A DNA stretch of 64,000 bases from Candidatus Binatia bacterium (GTDB lineage Bacteria; Desulfobacterota; Binatia; UBA1149; CAITLU01). Under the pieces are notes generated by a model. It worked only from the letters and a program-made list of their open reading frames with translations. It had not been told where the DNA came from and made no database searches. The position numbers and the translations under genes are program-made. The stretch covers positions 49,822 through 113,821 of the forward strand of contig DASXOZ010000072.1 in assembly GCA_036493895.1 (NCBI GenBank). The letters are read 5' to 3'. Positions 26,023 to 34,770 of this stretch are shown here, piece after piece. The stretch's first letter is position 1. Every line of letters begins with the position of its first letter.

Positions 26023-26550
26023 ATGTCGTCCCACGCCCACGAGCACGTCGCCGACACCGGCCCGGTCAACTTCAGCGCCGCGGCGATGAAGGAGTACGAG
26101 GCCATCCTGGCCCGCTATCCGGAGCGCCGCGCGGCGCTGATGCCGGTGCTGTGGCTCGCGCAGCGCGAGTTCGGCTGGATCAGCCCGTCGGCCCAGCATT
26201 ACGTCTCCGGGCTGATGGACCTCCCGATGGCCTGGGTCGAGGGAGTCGTCAGCTTCTACACGATGTACTGGCGCCGCCCGATGGGCCGCTGCCACGTCGC
26301 CGTCTGCACGAACCTGTCGTGCTACCTGCGCGGCGCCGAGGAGATCTACGACGCCGTCTGCGAGCGCACCGGCGTGCGCGCGGGCGAAGTGTCGGCCGAC
26401 GGCAAGTGGTCGGTCGAGAGGGCCGAGTGCCTCGGCTCCTGCGATACCGCGCCGATGCTGCAGGTCAGCAACGACGGCTACTTCGAGAACCTGACGGTCG
26501 AAAGCGTCTTGGCGCTGCTCGACCGGCTCGAGCGCGGCGAGAAGGCGTAG
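26023..26550 (+). CDS. nuoE: NADH-quinone oxidoreductase subunit E (24 kDa, [2Fe-2S])
   Basis: This 175-residue thioredoxin-fold subunit has all four [2Fe-2S] ligands: Cys95 and Cys100 (CTNLSC) and Cys136 and Cys140 (CLGSC). NuoE normally forms a heterodimer with NADH-binding NuoF, but nuoF, nuoG and nuoI are absent: nuoH starts three bases after this stop codon. NuoE-like proteins also serve formate dehydrogenases and hydrogenases, though the operon position argues for complex I. Confidence 0.95.
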   Translation: MSSHAHEHVADTGPVNFSAAAMKEYEAILARYPERRAALMPVLWLAQREFGWISPSAQHYVSGLMDLPMAWVEGVVSFYTMYWRRPMGRCHVAVCTNLSCYLRGAEEIYDAVCERTGVRAGEVSADGKWSVERAECLGSCDTAPMLQVSNDGYFENLTVESVLALLDRLERGEKA

Positions 26551-26553
26551 GCG

Positions 26554-27669
26554 ATGTCGGACGCCATCCTCTTCGACTGGGTGATCCCCGGCCTCAAGTC
26601 CTTCATCGTGATCTTCATGGTGCTCAACCTCGCGGCGATGCTGCTGTGGATCGAGCGCAAGGGCAGCGCGCTGATCCAGAACCGCGTCGGCGCCAACCGC
26701 GCCGCGGTGTTCGGGATCCTCCCGATCAACCTCGGCTTCGTCAATACGCTGATCGCGGACCCGATGAAGCTGTTCACGAAGGAAGAGTTCGTGCCTGCCG
26801 GCGCCGACCGCTTCGTGCACGCGATCGCGCCGTTCCTCGCGCTGTTTCCCGCCGTCGTCACGATGGTCGCCGTGCCGTTCGGCGATTCGGTCCAGTTCAT
26901 GGGCCACACCGTCGAGCTGCAGGCCGTGCGCCTGGACGTCGGCGTGCTCTACATCTCGGCCCTGATGGCGATGGGTGTCTACGGCGTCGCGCTTGCCGGC
27001 TGGTCGTCGAACAACCGCTGGGCGCTGCTCGGCAGCATCCGCGGCAGCGCGCAGATGATCAGCTACGAGCTGGCGATGGGCATCGCGCTCGTCAGCATGA
27101 TTCTTCTCTTCGGCACCCTCGACATGCAGTCGATGGTGCGCCAGCAGGGCGGCCTGTTCCTCGGGGTGCTGCCGAACTGGGGCATTTTCTACCAGCCGGT
27201 CGCGTTCCTGATCATCTTCACGGCCGGCATCGCCGAGTCCAAGCGCGTTCCGTTCGACCTTCCCGAGTGCGAATCCGAGCTGATCGCCGGCTACTTCACG
27301 GAGTATTCGGGCGGCAAGCAGGCATCGTTCATGCTCTCCGATTTCGCCGAAGGCGTGATGGTTGCGGGTCTCGTCGTCACCATGTTCTTCGGCGGCTGGC
27401 AGGTCCCGTATCTTTCGAAAGAGGGTTTCGCGCTTCCCGGGATGCATCCTCTGGCGCTGCCGGCGCTGGCGATCACTTTGATGCAGGTCGGCTCGTTCAT
27501 GGTGAAAGTCCTGTTCTTCTGCTGGCTGCAGATCCTGATCCGCTGGACCATTCCGCGCTTCCGCTATGACCAGCTCATGCGCCTCGGATGGAAGGGCATG
27601 ATGCCGACGGCGATCCTCAACCTCATCGTCACCGCCCTGGTGATCCTGTTGCAAGAGGCTCACACGTGA
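26554..27669 (+). CDS. nuoH: NADH-quinone oxidoreductase subunit H
   Basis: This 371-residue polytopic subunit anchors the peripheral arm and forms the quinone cavity. Conserved loops are WIERKGSALIQNRVGANR and FDLPECESELIAGYFTEYS with its cluster of glutamates. About eight transmembrane helices are visible. The final codons GCT-CAC-ACG-TGA form the first copy of the repeat that fills the nuoH-nuoJ junction; the TGA overlaps a GTG (GTGA). Confidence 0.96.
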   Translation: MSDAILFDWVIPGLKSFIVIFMVLNLAAMLLWIERKGSALIQNRVGANRAAVFGILPINLGFVNTLIADPMKLFTKEEFVPAGADRFVHAIAPFLALFPAVVTMVAVPFGDSVQFMGHTVELQAVRLDVGVLYISALMAMGVYGVALAGWSSNNRWALLGSIRGSAQMISYELAMGIALVSMILLFGTLDMQSMVRQQGGLFLGVLPNWGIFYQPVAFLIIFTAGIAESKRVPFDLPECESELIAGYFTEYSGGKQASFMLSDFAEGVMVAGLVVTMFFGGWQVPYLSKEGFALPGMHPLALPALAITLMQVGSFMVKVLFFCWLQILIRWTIPRFRYDQLMRLGWKGMMPTAILNLIVTALVILLQEAHT

Positions 27670-27790
27670 GCCGTGTATGGAGGGGGGGCTCACACGTGAG
27701 CCGTGTATTGAGGGGGGGCTCATACGTGAGCCGTGTGTTGAGGGGGGCTCACACGTGAGCCGTTTAATGAGGGGGGCTCACACGTGAGCC
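27657..27790. repeat. Five palindromic tandem repeats (29-30 bp) between nuoH and nuoJ
   Basis: The 16-base core GGCTCACACGTGAGCC (7-bp arms around a 2-base loop) occurs at 27657-27672, 27687-27702, 27717-27732 (one change, CATACG), 27746-27761 and 27775-27790. Period is 30, 30, 29 and 29 bases. Units are joined by GTGTATGGAGGGG-like linkers. The first copy is the 3' end of nuoH and the last is the 5' end of nuoJ, so the array looks like tandem duplication of the original overlap junction. Every copy carries a GA-rich ribosome site and a GTGA. Confidence 0.93.
27666..27787 (+). other. Two minicistrons forming a stop/start relay from nuoH to nuoJ
   Basis: A GTG at 27666 inside the nuoH stop opens a 30-codon frame (start VSRVWRGGSH) ending at the TGA 27756-27758. 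That TGA overlaps the GTG at 27755, which opens a 10-codon frame ([10 protein letters not shown]) ending at 27785-27787. This last TGA overlaps the nuoJ GTG at 27784. All three junctions are GTGA with an AGAGG or GAGGGGGG ribosome site about 7 bases before the GTG. Whether the peptides are made or merely keep ribosomes moving is unknown. Confidence 0.5.
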
Positions 27791-28311
27791 CGATGCTGTT
27801 CTGGCCGATGGCCACCGCGTCGGTAATCTTCTCGCTGGCGGTGGTCCTCGCCAAGAGCCCCGTGCGAAGCGCGCTGGCCCTCGTCGGCGTGATGAGCCTG
27901 CTCGCCGTGTTCTTCGCGTTCCTGCAGGCGCACCTGCTGGCCGCGCTGCAGATCATCGTCTACGCGGGCGCCGTGATGGTTCTCTTCCTGTTCGTGATCA
28001 CGCTGCTCAACCTCGAGAGCGACCATGGCGTGCGCGAGAAGCCCAAGCTGACGGCCATCGGCTTCGGCGCGGGTGCCGTCGTCGCGGCGGGGCTCGCGTT
28101 CGCGCTCGCCGGCATCGTCGCACCGGCGGCCCGCCACGGCGACCTGCCCGACGGCTTCGGCACGACGGTGATGCTCGCGCACCAGATGTTCAGCCGCTAC
28201 CTCGTCGCGTTCGAGCTGACGTCCGTGCTGCTGCTGGTGGCGGTGGTCGGGGCCGTCGTGCTGGCCAAGCGTACCGCCGAAGAGAACGCGGAGGAGGTGA
28301 CCGGCGCATGA
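27784..28311 (+). CDS. nuoJ: NADH-quinone oxidoreductase subunit J
   Basis: This 175-residue subunit has five transmembrane helices. The conserved third helix with its pi-bulge region is intact ([20 protein letters not shown]) and the last helix carries [19 protein letters not shown]. The GTG start lies in the last copy of the junction repeat. The stop overlaps the nuoK start as ATGA. Confidence 0.95.
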   Translation: MSPMLFWPMATASVIFSLAVVLAKSPVRSALALVGVMSLLAVFFAFLQAHLLAALQIIVYAGAVMVLFLFVITLLNLESDHGVREKPKLTAIGFGAGAVVAAGLAFALAGIVAPAARHGDLPDGFGTTVMLAHQMFSRYLVAFELTSVLLLVAVVGAVVLAKRTAEENAEEVTGA

Positions 28312-28619
28312 GCGGCGAAGTCGGCCTCGTCCACTGGCTCGTGCTGAGCGCGATCCTGCTCGCCATCGGCGCCGTCGGCGTCGTCGTGCGCCGCAACGTG
28401 CTGATCATCTTCATGTCGGTCGAGCTGATGCTGAACGCGGCCAACCTCGCTTTCGTGGCGGCCGCCCGCAGCCTCGGCACGATGAACGGACAATCGATCG
28501 TGTTTTTCGTGATGACGGTCGCTGCCGCCGAAGCCGCGGTGGGCCTGGCGGTGATTCTTGCGCTGTTCCGCAACCGCCAGACAGTGGCAGCCGACGAGAT
28601 CGCGCTGCTGAAGTGGTAG
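28308..28619 (+). CDS. nuoK: NADH-quinone oxidoreductase subunit K
   Basis: This 103-residue, three-helix subunit keeps both membrane glutamates needed for proton transfer: Glu39 ([12 protein letters not shown]) and Glu75 ([11 protein letters not shown]). Start overlaps nuoJ by four bases. It is a useful reference for the degenerate NuoK-like half of the protein encoded at 47379-48185. Confidence 0.96.
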   Translation: MSGEVGLVHWLVLSAILLAIGAVGVVVRRNVLIIFMSVELMLNAANLAFVAAARSLGTMNGQSIVFFVMTVAAAEAAVGLAVILALFRNRQTVAADEIALLKW

Positions 28620-28633
28620 GCAGAGCCTAAGCG

Positions 28634-30580
28634 ATGCACGCAGAAACGGTTTCGCAGGTGGCGCAGGCCGCGCCCTACCTCCGCTACATCCCGCTGGCGC
28701 CTCTACTGGGCGTGTTGTTCCACGTCGCTCTCGGCTACAGGCTCGGACGCACGGCCGTCGGCGTCGTCGCATGCGGATCGGTGCTGGCGAGCTTCGCGAT
28801 GGCGACCTCGGCCTTCCTTGCCGTTTTCCACGGCCCTGCCGGCCTGGCGGTGGTCGATCCCGTCTATACGTGGCTGTCTTCCGGCAACTTCTCGGCGCAG
28901 GTCGCATTCCGTGTCGACGCGCTGTCGTCGGTGATGGTCATGATCGTCACCGGCGTCGGCCTGCTGATCCATGTCTACTCGACCGGCTACATGGGTCACG
29001 ATGACGACTACGCGCGCTTCTTCGCGTACCTCAACCTGTTCATGGCGGCGATGCTCGTGCTGGTGCTGGCCGACAACCTGCCGCTGATGTTCGTCGGGTG
29101 GGAGGGGGTCGGGCTCTGCAGCTACCTGCTGATCGGATTCTGGTACACCGACCCCGCCAAGGCTTCGGCCGGCAAGAAGGCTTTCCTCGTCAACCGCATC
29201 GGTGACGCGGGCTTCATTCTCGGTGCGTTCACGATTTTCTGGGCCCTGGCCGATCTCGGTACGCCGTCGCTCGCGTTCGATGCGATCAACTCGGGGGCCG
29301 CGCATTTCGCTCCCGGTGTCGCGCTGGCCGCTGCGTTGCTGCTCTTCGTCGGAGCCACCGGAAAGTCGGCGCAGATTCCGCTGTACGTCTGGCTGCCGGA
29401 CGCGATGGCAGGCCCCACTCCGGTCTCGGCACTGATCCACGCGGCGACGATGGTGACGGCCGGCGTCTACATGGTCGCGCGCCTGCACGGGCTCTTCGAG
29501 GCAGCCCCGGCGGCGATGGAGCTGATCGGGGGGATCGGCGCGGCCACGGCGCTGATGGCGGCAACCATCGGTGTCGCACAGACCGACATCAAGAAAGTGC
29601 TGGCGTACTCCACCGTTTCGCAGCTCGGCTACATGTTCCTCGCGCTCGGCTGCGGCGCCTTCGGCGCCGGCATCTTCCACGTGATGACGCACGCGTTCTT
29701 CAAGGCGCTGATGTTCCTCGGCGCCGGCAGCGTCATCCACGGCCTGCACGAGGAGCAGGACATCCGCCACATGGGCGGAGTGATGGAAAAGATGCCGGTC
29801 ACGCACGCGACCTTCGCGATCGGCGTTCTGGCCATCTCGGGCGTGCCGGGTCTTGCCGGCTTCTTCTCGAAGGACGAAATCCTCGCCAGCGCGTTTGCGA
29901 CCGGGCACACGGGCCTGTGGCTGTGCGGCGTCGTCGGCGCGATGGTCACGGCGTTCTACATGACGCGCCTCTACGTGCTGACGTTCCGCGGAGAGTTCCG
30001 CGGCAGCCACGAGACCTGGCACCACGCCCACGAGAGCCCGGCGTCGATGACGGTCCCTCTCATCATCCTCGCGGTGCTGTCGGTGGTCGGCGGTTACGTC
30101 GGTCTTCCGACGGTGCTCGGTGGCCACGACGCGTTCGCGAACTACCTCGCGCCGTCGGTCGGCCATCACGAGCTCCACATCGGCGAAGGCACCGAGCTTC
30201 TGCTGATGGCCGTGTCGGTCGGCGCAGCGTTCCTCGGCATCGGCGTCGCGTGGGTGCTGTATACGCGCGATCCGCGCGCCGACCGCGGACTTGCCCGCTC
30301 ACTGCGCAGCGTCTACCCGCGCGTGCAGCGCGCTTACGACGTTGATGCGCTCTACGATACCGTCGTCGTGCAGCCGCTGATGCGCGGCAGCGACGCCCTG
30401 TGGAAGGACGTCGACGTCGCGATGATCGACGGTGCCGCCAACGGCACCGCGGCCGCGGCGATGGGCTTCGGCGGACTGCTCCGTCGCTGGTCGACCGGCA
30501 ACGTGCAGCATTACATGCTGACGGTGCTGGTCGGCGTCGCCGTCGTCGTCTTCACGCTGACGCTGGCGAGGGGACTGTGA
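28634..30580 (+). CDS. nuoL: NADH-quinone oxidoreductase subunit L
   Basis: This 648-residue antiporter-like subunit has the proton-channel signatures GWEGVGLCSYLLIGFWY (TM5 Glu), GKSAQIPLYVWLPDAM with its TM7 Lys, and ALIHAATMVTAGVYM. The long C-terminal lateral helix region (LYDTVVVQPLMRGSD) and last anchor helix are present, so length is normal. Its stop overlaps the nuoM start by one base (TGATG). Confidence 0.96.
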   Translation: MHAETVSQVAQAAPYLRYIPLAPLLGVLFHVALGYRLGRTAVGVVACGSVLASFAMATSAFLAVFHGPAGLAVVDPVYTWLSSGNFSAQVAFRVDALSSVMVMIVTGVGLLIHVYSTGYMGHDDDYARFFAYLNLFMAAMLVLVLADNLPLMFVGWEGVGLCSYLLIGFWYTDPAKASAGKKAFLVNRIGDAGFILGAFTIFWALADLGTPSLAFDAINSGAAHFAPGVALAAALLLFVGATGKSAQIPLYVWLPDAMAGPTPVSALIHAATMVTAGVYMVARLHGLFEAAPAAMELIGGIGAATALMAATIGVAQTDIKKVLAYSTVSQLGYMFLALGCGAFGAGIFHVMTHAFFKALMFLGAGSVIHGLHEEQDIRHMGGVMEKMPVTHATFAIGVLAISGVPGLAGFFSKDEILASAFATGHTGLWLCGVVGAMVTAFYMTRLYVLTFRGEFRGSHETWHHAHESPASMTVPLIILAVLSVVGGYVGLPTVLGGHDAFANYLAPSVGHHELHIGEGTELLLMAVSVGAAFLGIGVAWVLYTRDPRADRGLARSLRSVYPRVQRAYDVDALYDTVVVQPLMRGSDALWKDVDVAMIDGAANGTAAAAMGFGGLLRRWSTGNVQHYMLTVLVGVAVVVFTLTLARGL

Positions 30581-32157
30581 TGACCCGCGGCCTCGTCACG
30601 CTGCTCGTGTTCGCGCCTACGGTGGCCGCACTGCTGGTCGCCATGGTGCCGCGTAGCGCCACGAAGCTGATGCAGATCCTCGCCGTCGTGCTGTCGCTGG
30701 TCCCGCTGGCGATCACCGGCCAGATCTGGCGCGCGTTCGATGCCGCCAACGGCGATTTCCAGCTCGTCGAGCGATTCGGGTGGCTTCCCGGCATCGGGGC
30801 CTCCTATTTCGTCGGCATCGACGGGATCTCGCTGCTGCTGATCGCGCTGACGGTGGTGCTTACCCCGCTCGTACTGCTGTCGTCGATGGATACGGTGCAC
30901 CAGAAGATCAAGGGCTACCTCGTCTCGATGCTGATCCTCGAGACGACGATGCTCGGCGCGCTGGTCTCGCTCGACCTGCTGCTGTTCTACGTGTTCTGGG
31001 AGCTGATGCTGGTGCCGATGTTCCTGATCATCGGCGTCTGGGGCGGCGAGCGCCGCATGTACGCATCGATCAAGTTCCTGCTGTTCACGATGCTTGGTTC
31101 CCTGCCGATGCTGGCGGCGATCCTGTACGTGGTCTGGGCGCACACCCAGGCGGCCGGGACGCCGAGCTTCGCGATCACCGACCTGTACGGCACCGCGATG
31201 CCGACGACGAACGCGACGCTGTGTTTCCTCGCGTTCTTCCTCGCGTTCGCCGTCAAGGTGCCGATGTTCCCGCTGCACACGTGGCTGCCCGACGCGCACG
31301 TCGAGGCGCCCACCGGCGGCTCGGTGATCCTGGCCGGCGTGCTGCTGAAGATGGGCACTTACGGCTTCCTGCGCTTCGTGATCCCGCTGTTCCCGAACGT
31401 CATGGCGGCCTCCGCCGGATGGATCGGCGTGCTCGCGGTCATCGGCATCGTCTACGGCGCGCTGGTCGCGATGGTGCAGCCGGACATGAAGAAGCTCGTG
31501 GCGTACTCCTCGGTGAGCCACCTCGGCTTCGTGATGCTCGGAATCGTCTCGCTCAATTCGCAGGGCATGGAAGGCGCCGTCTACCAGATGCTCAACCACG
31601 GCGTTTCCACCGGCGCCCTGTTCCTCCTCGTCGGTGTCCTCTACGAGCGCCGCCACACGCGCCTGATCTCCGAGTACGGCGGCCTGTGGAAAACGCTGCC
31701 GGTCTACGCGACCTGCTTCATGGTGATCATGCTGTCGTCGATCGGCTTGCCCGGCCTCAACGGCTTCGTCGGCGAATTCCTGATCCTGCTCGGCGGCTTC
31801 CGTTTCGACCACGCACTGACCGCCGTCGCAGCCAGCGGCGTCGTTCTCGGGGCGGCGTACATGCTGTGGATGTACCAGCGCGTGATGTTCGGCGAGGTCA
31901 CCAACGAGAAGAACCTCGCGATGAGCGACATGAGCCTGCGCGAGCTCGCCGTCGTTGTGCCTCTCATCGTCCTCGCCGTCGGCATGGGCGTCTATCCGAA
32001 GCCGTTCTTCGACATGATGCGGGCGTCGGTGGCCCACACGATCGCGCGGGTGCCGGCCTCGGCGATCGTCGCTGCCGGCCACGGGGTCGAGCTGCCCGGC
32101 GGTCTTAGCCTGCGCGGGATGGCCGTGCCTCACGCCGACTCCGGGGAGGCACGCTGA
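30580..32157 (+). CDS. nuoM: NADH-quinone oxidoreductase subunit M
   Basis: This 525-residue antiporter-like subunit has the conserved VFWELMLVPMFLIIG (TM5 Glu), AFAVKVPMFPLHTWLPDAHV (TM7 Lys) and GVLLKMGTYGFLRF (TM8 Lys). About 14 helices are present. The ATG overlaps the nuoL stop as TGATG; a longer upstream frame is an extension into nuoL and was not used. Confidence 0.96.
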   Translation: MTRGLVTLLVFAPTVAALLVAMVPRSATKLMQILAVVLSLVPLAITGQIWRAFDAANGDFQLVERFGWLPGIGASYFVGIDGISLLLIALTVVLTPLVLLSSMDTVHQKIKGYLVSMLILETTMLGALVSLDLLLFYVFWELMLVPMFLIIGVWGGERRMYASIKFLLFTMLGSLPMLAAILYVVWAHTQAAGTPSFAITDLYGTAMPTTNATLCFLAFFLAFAVKVPMFPLHTWLPDAHVEAPTGGSVILAGVLLKMGTYGFLRFVIPLFPNVMAASAGWIGVLAVIGIVYGALVAMVQPDMKKLVAYSSVSHLGFVMLGIVSLNSQGMEGAVYQMLNHGVSTGALFLLVGVLYERRHTRLISEYGGLWKTLPVYATCFMVIMLSSIGLPGLNGFVGEFLILLGGFRFDHALTAVAASGVVLGAAYMLWMYQRVMFGEVTNEKNLAMSDMSLRELAVVVPLIVLAVGMGVYPKPFFDMMRASVAHTIARVPASAIVAAGHGVELPGGLSLRGMAVPHADSGEAR

Positions 32158-32158
32158 G

Positions 32159-33622
32159 ATGCCGCAGGCACTGAACATCGGATCGATCCTGCCGATCCTG
32201 CCGCTGCTCGTCGGCAGCGTGTGGGCGATGCTCGTGCTGGTGGCCGAGATGTTCTCGTCCAGCCGCCGGTTTGCCGGCGTTGCATGGCTGTCGGTGATCG
32301 GTCTGGTCGGCGTCGCGGCGCTCGCGCTGCAGCCGGGACCGGCCGGCATCTACGTCGATGCGCTGGCCAACGACACCTACACGAGCTTCTTCACGGTGCT
32401 GACCTGCGCGATCGGCATCGGCTCGATGCTGCTGTCGATCGACTACCTGCCGGCCGCCGGCGTCCGCAAGGGTGAATACTACCCGCTGATGTTCTTCGCG
32501 GTGCTCGGCGTCATCGTGATGGCCGCCGCGACCGATCTCATCGTGATGTTCGTCGGCCTCGAGACGATGTCGATGGCCGTCTACGTCCTTGCGGGCATCC
32601 TTCGCAACGATGTGAGGTCGAACGAGGCTTCGCTCAAGTATTTCCTGCTGGGCGCGTTCGCCTCGGCGCTGCTGCTCTACGGGATTGCGACGCTGTTTGC
32701 GATGACGGGCTCGACCAATCTCGCGCAGGTGGCCGCCGCCATTTCGCGCCACGGCGTTGCACCGACCGACCACCTCGTGATGGTGCTCGGGGCAGGGCTC
32801 GTGCTGATCGGCCTCGGATTCAAGATCGCGGCCGTTCCCTTCCACCTGTGGGCGCCGGACGTCTACGAAGGCGCGCCTTCGTCGGTCACGGCATTCATGG
32901 CCACCGCGGTCAAGGCCGGTGGATTCGCGGCACTGATGCGCACGGCGGTCGTCGCGCTCGGCCCCCTGCACGCCGACCTGCAGATGGTCCTGTGGGCGGC
33001 CTCGGCAGTGACGATGACGGTCGGCAACCTCGTCGCGCTGCGCCAGCTGAGCCTCAAGCGCATGCTCGCGTACTCGTCGATCGCCCACACCGGCTACCTG
33101 CTGATGGGCGTCGTCGCGTGCACGCCGCAGGCCAGTGCCGCCGTGCTGTTCTACCTCGCGGGATACGCCGCGATGAATCTCGTTGCATTCGGCGTGCTGA
33201 TCGCGATGGCGCGCGGCCCGCGCGATGGCGACCAGATTGCCGACTACGCAGGACTCGCACAGACCCGCCCGCTGCTGGCTGCCGCGATGACGATCTCGAT
33301 GCTGTCGCTGACGGGCATGCCGCCGCTGGTCGGCTTCGTCGGAAAGCTCTACCTGTTCCAGACAGCGCTGCAGGCAGGTTACGTCGGGCTCGTCGTCATC
33401 GCGTGCTTCAACTCGGTGCTGTCGGCGGCGTACTACCTCGGCGTCGTTCGAACGATGTACTTCGAGCCTCCTTCGGCCGCGGCCGAGGTCGCGCCGGCGA
33501 CCGGCGTCTACGCGGCGTTCGTCGTCGGCGTCTCGACGATCCTTACCGTCGTCCTTGGCATCGTGCCGGCGGCCGTGATCGGCGCGGCGACCCGGGCTTT
33601 CAAGGGCGTCCTGCTCGGCTGA
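32159..33622 (+). CDS. nuoN: NADH-quinone oxidoreductase subunit N
   Basis: This 487-residue antiporter-like subunit keeps the charged residues of the channel: Glu135 (VGLETMSMAVY), Lys222 (GFKIAAVPFHLWAPD), Lys252 (ATAVKAGGFA) and the TM12 Lys in PPLVGFVGKLYLF. It starts one base after nuoM and ends the operon. No strong terminator was seen in the 80 bases before the Xre promoter. Confidence 0.96.
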   Translation: MPQALNIGSILPILPLLVGSVWAMLVLVAEMFSSSRRFAGVAWLSVIGLVGVAALALQPGPAGIYVDALANDTYTSFFTVLTCAIGIGSMLLSIDYLPAAGVRKGEYYPLMFFAVLGVIVMAAATDLIVMFVGLETMSMAVYVLAGILRNDVRSNEASLKYFLLGAFASALLLYGIATLFAMTGSTNLAQVAAAISRHGVAPTDHLVMVLGAGLVLIGLGFKIAAVPFHLWAPDVYEGAPSSVTAFMATAVKAGGFAALMRTAVVALGPLHADLQMVLWAASAVTMTVGNLVALRQLSLKRMLAYSSIAHTGYLLMGVVACTPQASAAVLFYLAGYAAMNLVAFGVLIAMARGPRDGDQIADYAGLAQTRPLLAAAMTISMLSLTGMPPLVGFVGKLYLFQTALQAGYVGLVVIACFNSVLSAAYYLGVVRTMYFEPPSAAAEVAPATGVYAAFVVGVSTILTVVLGIVPAAVIGAATRAFKGVLLG

Positions 33623-33669
33623 CGATTTCTTTGGAGGGGGGCGCCCGGAACGCCTTGGCATTTCCCGGC

Positions 33670-33698
33670 TTGCACGCTGGTATCCGATCGGATACCAT
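33670..33698 (+). promoter_or_regulatory. Leaderless promoter with an 18-bp palindromic operator
   Basis: GGTATCCGATCGGATACC (33679-33696) is a perfect 18-bp palindrome. It overlaps a possible promoter: -35 TTGCAC at 33670-33675, 17-base spacer, -10 TACCAT at 33693-33698. Transcription would start at about 33705, the A of the Xre start codon, so the message would be leaderless; no ribosome site is visible. Placement over the -10 and spacer fits autorepression by the Xre protein. Confidence 0.6.
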
Positions 33699-33704
33699 CG
33701 GCGC

Positions 33705-34034
33705 ATGACTCTCGCCGATCGTCAGACCGGGAGCCTGATGAGTTCCGCCCGCCGCCGCGCCGGCCTCACCCTGCGAAGCGCCGCCGCAAAGGCGGCAACC
33801 TCGCACGCCACGATCGCCGCCTACGAAGCCGGGCGCAAGTCTCCCACCCTTCCCACGTTGCTGCGCATCCTCGGCTCTTACGGCTTCGCGGCCAACATCG
33901 AGTTGTCGCTGCGCATCCGCGAGCGCGACGGCATTCCTCGCGGAGAGGAACTCGAGGAGGCTCTGGCGCTGGCCGAATCCTTCCCGGCGCGCGCGGGCAG
34001 GGCCCTCGCGTTCCCGAAGTTCCCGGCGCGTTGA
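33705..34034 (+). CDS. Xre-family HTH regulator, antitoxin-like
   Basis: This 109-residue protein has a helix-turn-helix of the lambda-repressor type (RRRAGLTLRSAAAKAATSHA, then IAAYEAGRKSPTLPTLLRIL). The C-terminal half is charged and helical. It is followed directly by a nucleotidyltransferase gene whose TTG start overlaps its stop (TTGA). Small Xre protein plus NTase in one operon under a palindrome is the layout of AbiE/MNT-like toxin-antitoxin pairs, so this is probably the antitoxin and repressor. Confidence 0.88.
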   Translation: MTLADRQTGSLMSSARRRAGLTLRSAAAKAATSHATIAAYEAGRKSPTLPTLLRILGSYGFAANIELSLRIRERDGIPRGEELEEALALAESFPARAGRALAFPKFPAR

Positions 34035-34570
34035 GTTCCCTCGTTCGCAAGATCGTCGCGATCCATCGCGCGTTCGAGAAGGCAGCGCTTCCCCACGCCT
34101 TCGGTGGTGCGCTGGCTCTGGCCTGGTGCACCGAGCGAGCACGAGGCACCATCGATATCGACGTCAACGTCTTCGTCGATGCCGGCCACAGGCGCAGCGT
34201 AGTAGCGGCTCTGCCGCGCGGAGTTGCCCGCGACGAAACCCAATTTGCCGCACTCGAGCGCGACGGTCAGGTGCGTTTGTGGTGGGACCACACGCCAATC
34301 GATCTGTTTCTCGATACTACGCCGTTTCACCGCGAGGCTTTCGGTCGTTGTCGCGAGGAAAGCTTCGGCGGATCCGAGATCCCGTTCCTCTCCTGCCGCG
34401 ACATCGCAGTCTTCAAGGCTTTCTTCAACCGGACCAGGGACTGGGCCGATCTCGAGGAAATGCAGACAGCCGGCACCCTCGAGGTCGAGAAAATCATCGG
34501 CGTTCTGGTCCAGTATCTCGGCGCGGACGATGAAAGGGTGAGCAAACTTGAAGCCCTGAGTCGACGCTGA
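34031..34570 (+). CDS. Nucleotidyltransferase-fold protein, toxin-like (DUF6036/AbiEii-like)
   Basis: This 179-residue protein has an NTase core: FGGALALAWCTERARGTIDIDVNV, shown here as the GG motif at about residue 24 and the metal-binding DID at about residue 41, with TPIDLFLDTTPFH as the third acidic strand. Such proteins (AbiEii, MNT-like) act as toxins by modifying tRNA or protein with nucleotides, or as antitoxins in HEPN-MNT pairs; no HEPN gene is present. The TTG start overlaps the Xre stop codon. Function as a toxin is inference from context. Confidence 0.82.
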   Translation: MSSLVRKIVAIHRAFEKAALPHAFGGALALAWCTERARGTIDIDVNVFVDAGHRRSVVAALPRGVARDETQFAALERDGQVRLWWDHTPIDLFLDTTPFHREAFGRCREESFGGSEIPFLSCRDIAVFKAFFNRTRDWADLEEMQTAGTLEVEKIIGVLVQYLGADDERVSKLEALSRR

Positions 34571-34770
34571 GGCACGAACACCACGCGCTCCCTTCGGTGG
34601 ACCAGCGCGCTTCGCCTTCGATTTTGGCGCGGATGGGTCCTTGCCGGGCCAAGGTGCGTGTAAAAAGTCACTTTCCTGCGATCGGGGTTTACCGATCCCG
34701 GGCAGTGTGGCAGAAGCACTCCGCACCGGCCGCACCTGGCGGCAGCGCAGCTTTGCCCGGGGAGGACACC

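Noticed and set aside
27657..27790. CRISPR-like array
   Set aside because: Repeats are regular, but the spacers are near-identical G-rich linkers, and the array is embedded in the nuoH and nuoJ ends.
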